Source: Diphasiastrum complanatum (taxonomy: Eukaryota; Streptophyta; Lycopodiopsida; Lycopodiales; Lycopodiaceae). From it: a stretch of 64,000 nt of DNA. The position numbers and the translations under genes were made by a program. The notes under the pieces are model-generated. The model worked only from the letters and a program-made list of their open reading frames with translations. It searched no databases and had not been told where the DNA came from. Shown here in pieces: positions 61,251-64,000 of the stretch; positions within the stretch are counted from its first letter, which is position 1; each line of letters opens with the position of its first letter. The DNA lies in NCBI GenBank assembly GCA_029204225.1, contig MU832256.1, forward strand, positions 1-64,000, given 5' to 3'.

Positions 61251-61740
61251 TCCTGAAACCATGGGAAATGGATGCAACCAACTAGACGATTTTAGGCTAG
61301 GTCAATAGTTAGTTCTCTAGTCTGAAGTCTCCAGTCAATAGGTAGGTCTCTCCAATCTTAGGCCAAGGACAATAGGCAAGTCTTAGGTCAACAAACAAGT
61401 ACTTGGTCAACGCTCCACCCAGGAACTTAGTAGAAGGATCCTCTCCTCTCTCGAAACACTCTTCATACCGTCCGATCTCAATCCCAAGGCGGTGGAAGAA
61501 ATATGAAGCCGACCCAATATGAACCTGAGGCCATCAGACAATCTAGAAGCCATATAATGTGGAAAAAGCGGGAACCTAGCTATATCTGTCTCTATAAAAT
61601 GAGTTATCTTCGATCCAGTGTGTTGATTTTGCTAGGTTTGGTGCAAGAAAGAGATTTGAGAGGTTCCATATCTTCGTGATAAACCTCTTTTTTTTTGTTG
61701 CATAAAAATCTACCATCAAATTGTTTTCTAGTGTGGTTGA
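61251..61740 (+). other. possible LTR with internal short repeats
   Basis: Contains AGGTCAATAGTTAG / CCAGTCAATAGGTAGGTCTC / GGACAATAGGCAAGTC-type repeats at 61295-61405 and a TATAAAATG box at 61594 about 160 bp before a T-rich stretch. This could be an LTR upstream of the gag at 62.9 kb, but no primer-binding site or second copy is visible. Confidence 0.3.
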
Positions 61741-62163
61741 AGTAGCACCAATTTCTATTTAGAAATTGATAGACTTTTCAATAGGTGCTTTTTTTTTTTT
61801 TTCTTTTTTTTTTGAAAGGCTTTTTAAGCTGAAAATAAAATGGCCAGCATGCACACATTTTCAATTTGATAGGTATAATTTATTGCAAGTTGAAAAGTAG
61901 GTTGAATTTAGAGGTGTTTCATGAAAGTAGAGGTTGAAAATTTCCTGTTTTGATGTAGAGAAGTAGAAGTTTCGTCTTTTGTTGGCTGTCCAAATTTGTG
62001 GGTCCAGTTAGGAACTGCCCAACTTCAACTTTCAAAATTTTATTTTTGAAGTTTGGTTTGTGCCTAAAGTGAAGCTACCAAATGTAGAGGTAGTTTGGAA
62101 GATTGGTGTTGTCTACACACTAAACTTAGTGAGAAATCAACCCATCTTAGGATAAAGCTACCC

Positions 62164-62506
62164 TTCATTTTAAAATTTTATTTTTTTTCACAAAACTTCA
62201 GTGACCTTCAAAAAACTTCAAAAGGCTTCAAATCTGATTTTTAGTCTATTTGGATTAGTGAAATTAGGCCAAAAATTCTGGTTTTTGTGAAGGGAAGTTA
62301 ATTTTACATTAAAGGAAAAAATGTTTTACCCATCATTTTGAAATTCTATTTTTTTAACAAAACTTCAGTGACTTTCACAGAACTTCAGTGACCTTCACAA
62401 AACTTCAAAAATCTTCAAATCTGATTTTTAGTCTATTTGAATCTTGAATTAGTGAAAATAGGCCAAAATTCTGGTTTTTGTGAAGGGTTAATTTTACATT
62501 AAAGCA
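62164..62506 (+). repeat. tandem duplication of about 170 bp
   Basis: Two imperfect copies (about 62164-62320 and 62334-62506), each with AAAACTTCAGTGACCTTCA, CTTCAAATCTGATTTTTAGT, GGCCAAAA(A)TTCTGGTTTTTG and AATTTTACATTAAAG. The second has an extra internal CTTCAGTGA unit. Confidence 0.85.
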
Positions 62507-62896
62507 TAATTTGTTTTGGTTAAAAGACTGTAAATTCGTTCGCTTTTTAACATTTGAAATTAAAAAAGAAAGAGAAAGAATTTGCTAGCAACTCCTACTA
62601 GAACAAAGGATAGTTCTTCATTCCACACTACAAACATAGATGAAACAATTTTACAATTTTGATAATTGTAAATGAAGATTTGCCATCAAATTTATTAATG
62701 GTTTATTATGAGTGATGTTATGGAAAACTAAAAGAGAAAACCAACATGTAAATGAAAACTTGAATGAGTTTTGAGTAAAGTGTATAAAGAGAAAAGAAAG
62801 AGAGGAGTCTACAAGTAGTTAATTCATGGCTTAATGTTTGGAATAAATATTTGTCATGAATATATTTTCTGGAAGTGAAAACCCTTCACCGCCACT

Positions 62897-63481
62897 ATGT
62901 TTCTGGATGGAAAAGCTTTAGTTTGGTGGGAGGATTTAGTAGCCAAAGAAAAACAACCCTTAACATGTGAGACATTTTGTCTAGTGTTCAAGGAATACTT
63001 TTTTTCCTTGTTAGGTGATTATGAACATTTTCAAAAGCTTTCAGGAGTAACCATGACTAAAGGCCTTGATCAATTCATTCAAGATTTCCATGAGTATCTT
63101 ACTCCTCTTTATAGTGAAATAACTCCAAAGATATAGATGCTCATGTTTATTGATGGTTTACCTAAAGACTATCAAGTGGATGTTAGAAGGAGCCATTCTA
63201 ACACCCTAGAAGATGCTATTAAGACTACATTTTTTTTTTATAATAATCCTAAGCCACATAAGACTCATCACCCTAATGAGCAAAAGAAGAGTTTCCAATT
63301 TAAAAGAAAGGATAAGGAAGTTACCAATGAGGCATCTTCGAATCCTAATTCTAAGAAATCCAAACACCACTTTAATAAACATCAAGGTCACAAGAAGCAC
63401 CTAGCGGAAGCTCGAAAGAAGAATCTTCACTTCAAGTGCAATGGAGATGGTCACCTTGCACGAGATTGTGTCTCAAAGTAA
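62897..63481 (+). pseudogene. gypsy gag fragment
   Basis: Capsid part: DGKALVWWEDLVAKEK, LDQFIQDFHEYLTPLYSEI, then after a TAG (63135) LPKDYQVDVRRSHSNTLEDA, and a Lys-rich tail with zinc knuckle FKCNGDGHLARDC. The first Cys of the CCHC motif is His here. It resembles the gag of the nested gypsy (LPRDYQLEVRRNQPLTLEDV). No pol follows. Confidence 0.82.
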
Positions 63482-63503
63482 TGAGATAGATATTCATCTT
63501 CAA

Positions 63504-63940
63504 TCATGTTAGCATCTTTGAACCTATTGTAGCTAACTGATTGAGCAGCTGTTTGAATTCATTCAGATGATCAATGATTGAGATTCCTTCACTCATCTTG
63601 AACGATATGAACTTATTTCTCAAGAAGAGACGAGTCGATACATCTGTTGTTTCATATAGACTAGAAAGAATGTCCCATGCTTCTTTGGAACCGAAAGAAT
63701 TTGCTACATGAGCTATTCGTGAATCTTTAAGATTTAGAGATACAATGGCAAGAGCTTTGCCATCCTTAGCTTCCCAAGCGGTCAGCATGTCAGCTTCAGC
63801 CAGTCTGGCTTTTGAACCGTTGACGTATTCCCAAATTTTTTTCTCAATGAGTATCATCTTCATTTTGAATTTTCACATGTGAAAATCATCACCGTTGAAC
63901 TTATTGATCAAGCGACTTTCTGAAAATGTACCTTCCATTA
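63504..63940 (-). pseudogene. copia gag N-terminal part
   Basis: Start at 63940 (MEGTFSESRLINKFNGDDFH); a TGA sits where the family has the Trp of the W-K-F/Y-K motif, then KMKMILIEKKIWEYVNG, AWEAKDGKALAIVSLNL, SKEAWDILSSLYET and RLFLRNKFISFKMSEG. This is the UBN2-type copia Gag. It ends near 63504, next to the oppositely oriented gypsy gag. Its LTR would lie past the window edge. Confidence 0.82.
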
Positions 63941-64000
63941 TGAATGATCTAAGAAATTGTAAAATAGTCTTGAATACTATAACAGTTTGGACCTATGGCT

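Overview
This is a nuclear window from a land plant. The evidence is a plastid-targeted DUF1118/RIQ-type thylakoid protein gene, several plant-type LTR retrotransposons (Ty1/copia, chromodomain Ty3/gypsy, an Athila/Tat-like element), L1-type LINE fragments and a plant hAT transposase with a DUF659-like region. I cannot narrow the plant group from sequence alone. AT-rich intergenic DNA and decayed mobile elements fill nearly all of the 64 kb. The only gene that looks intact is at 43673-44392 (+).

Layout. 0.4-0.9 kb: a miniature LTR element (TRIM) whose two LTRs each carry a complete tRNA-like fold. 0.9-5.8 kb: a rearranged copia element (+). 7.3-17.9 kb: a gypsy element (-) with a second chromodomain gypsy element (-) nested inside it at 9655-15575; the nested insertion keeps an exact 5-bp target duplication and the host reading frame can be followed across it. 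18-27 kb: mostly non-coding, with a 213-bp hAT-type MITE (exact 8-bp target duplication), a gag relic, a possible small two-exon gene near 23 kb, minisatellites and a LINE fragment. 27.6-30.8 kb: an Athila/Tat-like element (+) in which gag is fused by deletion to a region that normally lies after pol. 30.9-34.2 kb: the decayed coding sequence of an unidentified protein (-). 36.5-43 kb: a second copy of the Athila/Tat-like element (-) with pol, an unusual extra coding region after integrase and the 3' LTR, butted against a chromovirus fragment.

43.7-44.4 kb: the RIQ-like gene. 45-54.6 kb: a composite block bounded by direct repeats of about 220-250 bp. It holds a hAT transposase gene broken by a 5'-truncated copia element and then by a truncated gypsy element. 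55-64 kb: further copia and gypsy fragments, a second relic that shares about 100 bp with the 27.5-kb region, and gag fragments of both superfamilies.

The genes do not form a pathway or operon. The window reads as one housekeeping photosynthesis gene in a bed of nested, mutually truncating transposable elements. The less usual items are the tRNA-like sequence inside the TRIM LTRs, the extra post-integrase coding region of the Athila/Tat-like element, its leader with repeated self-complementary CCTTCGCCGA motifs, and the unidentified gene relics.
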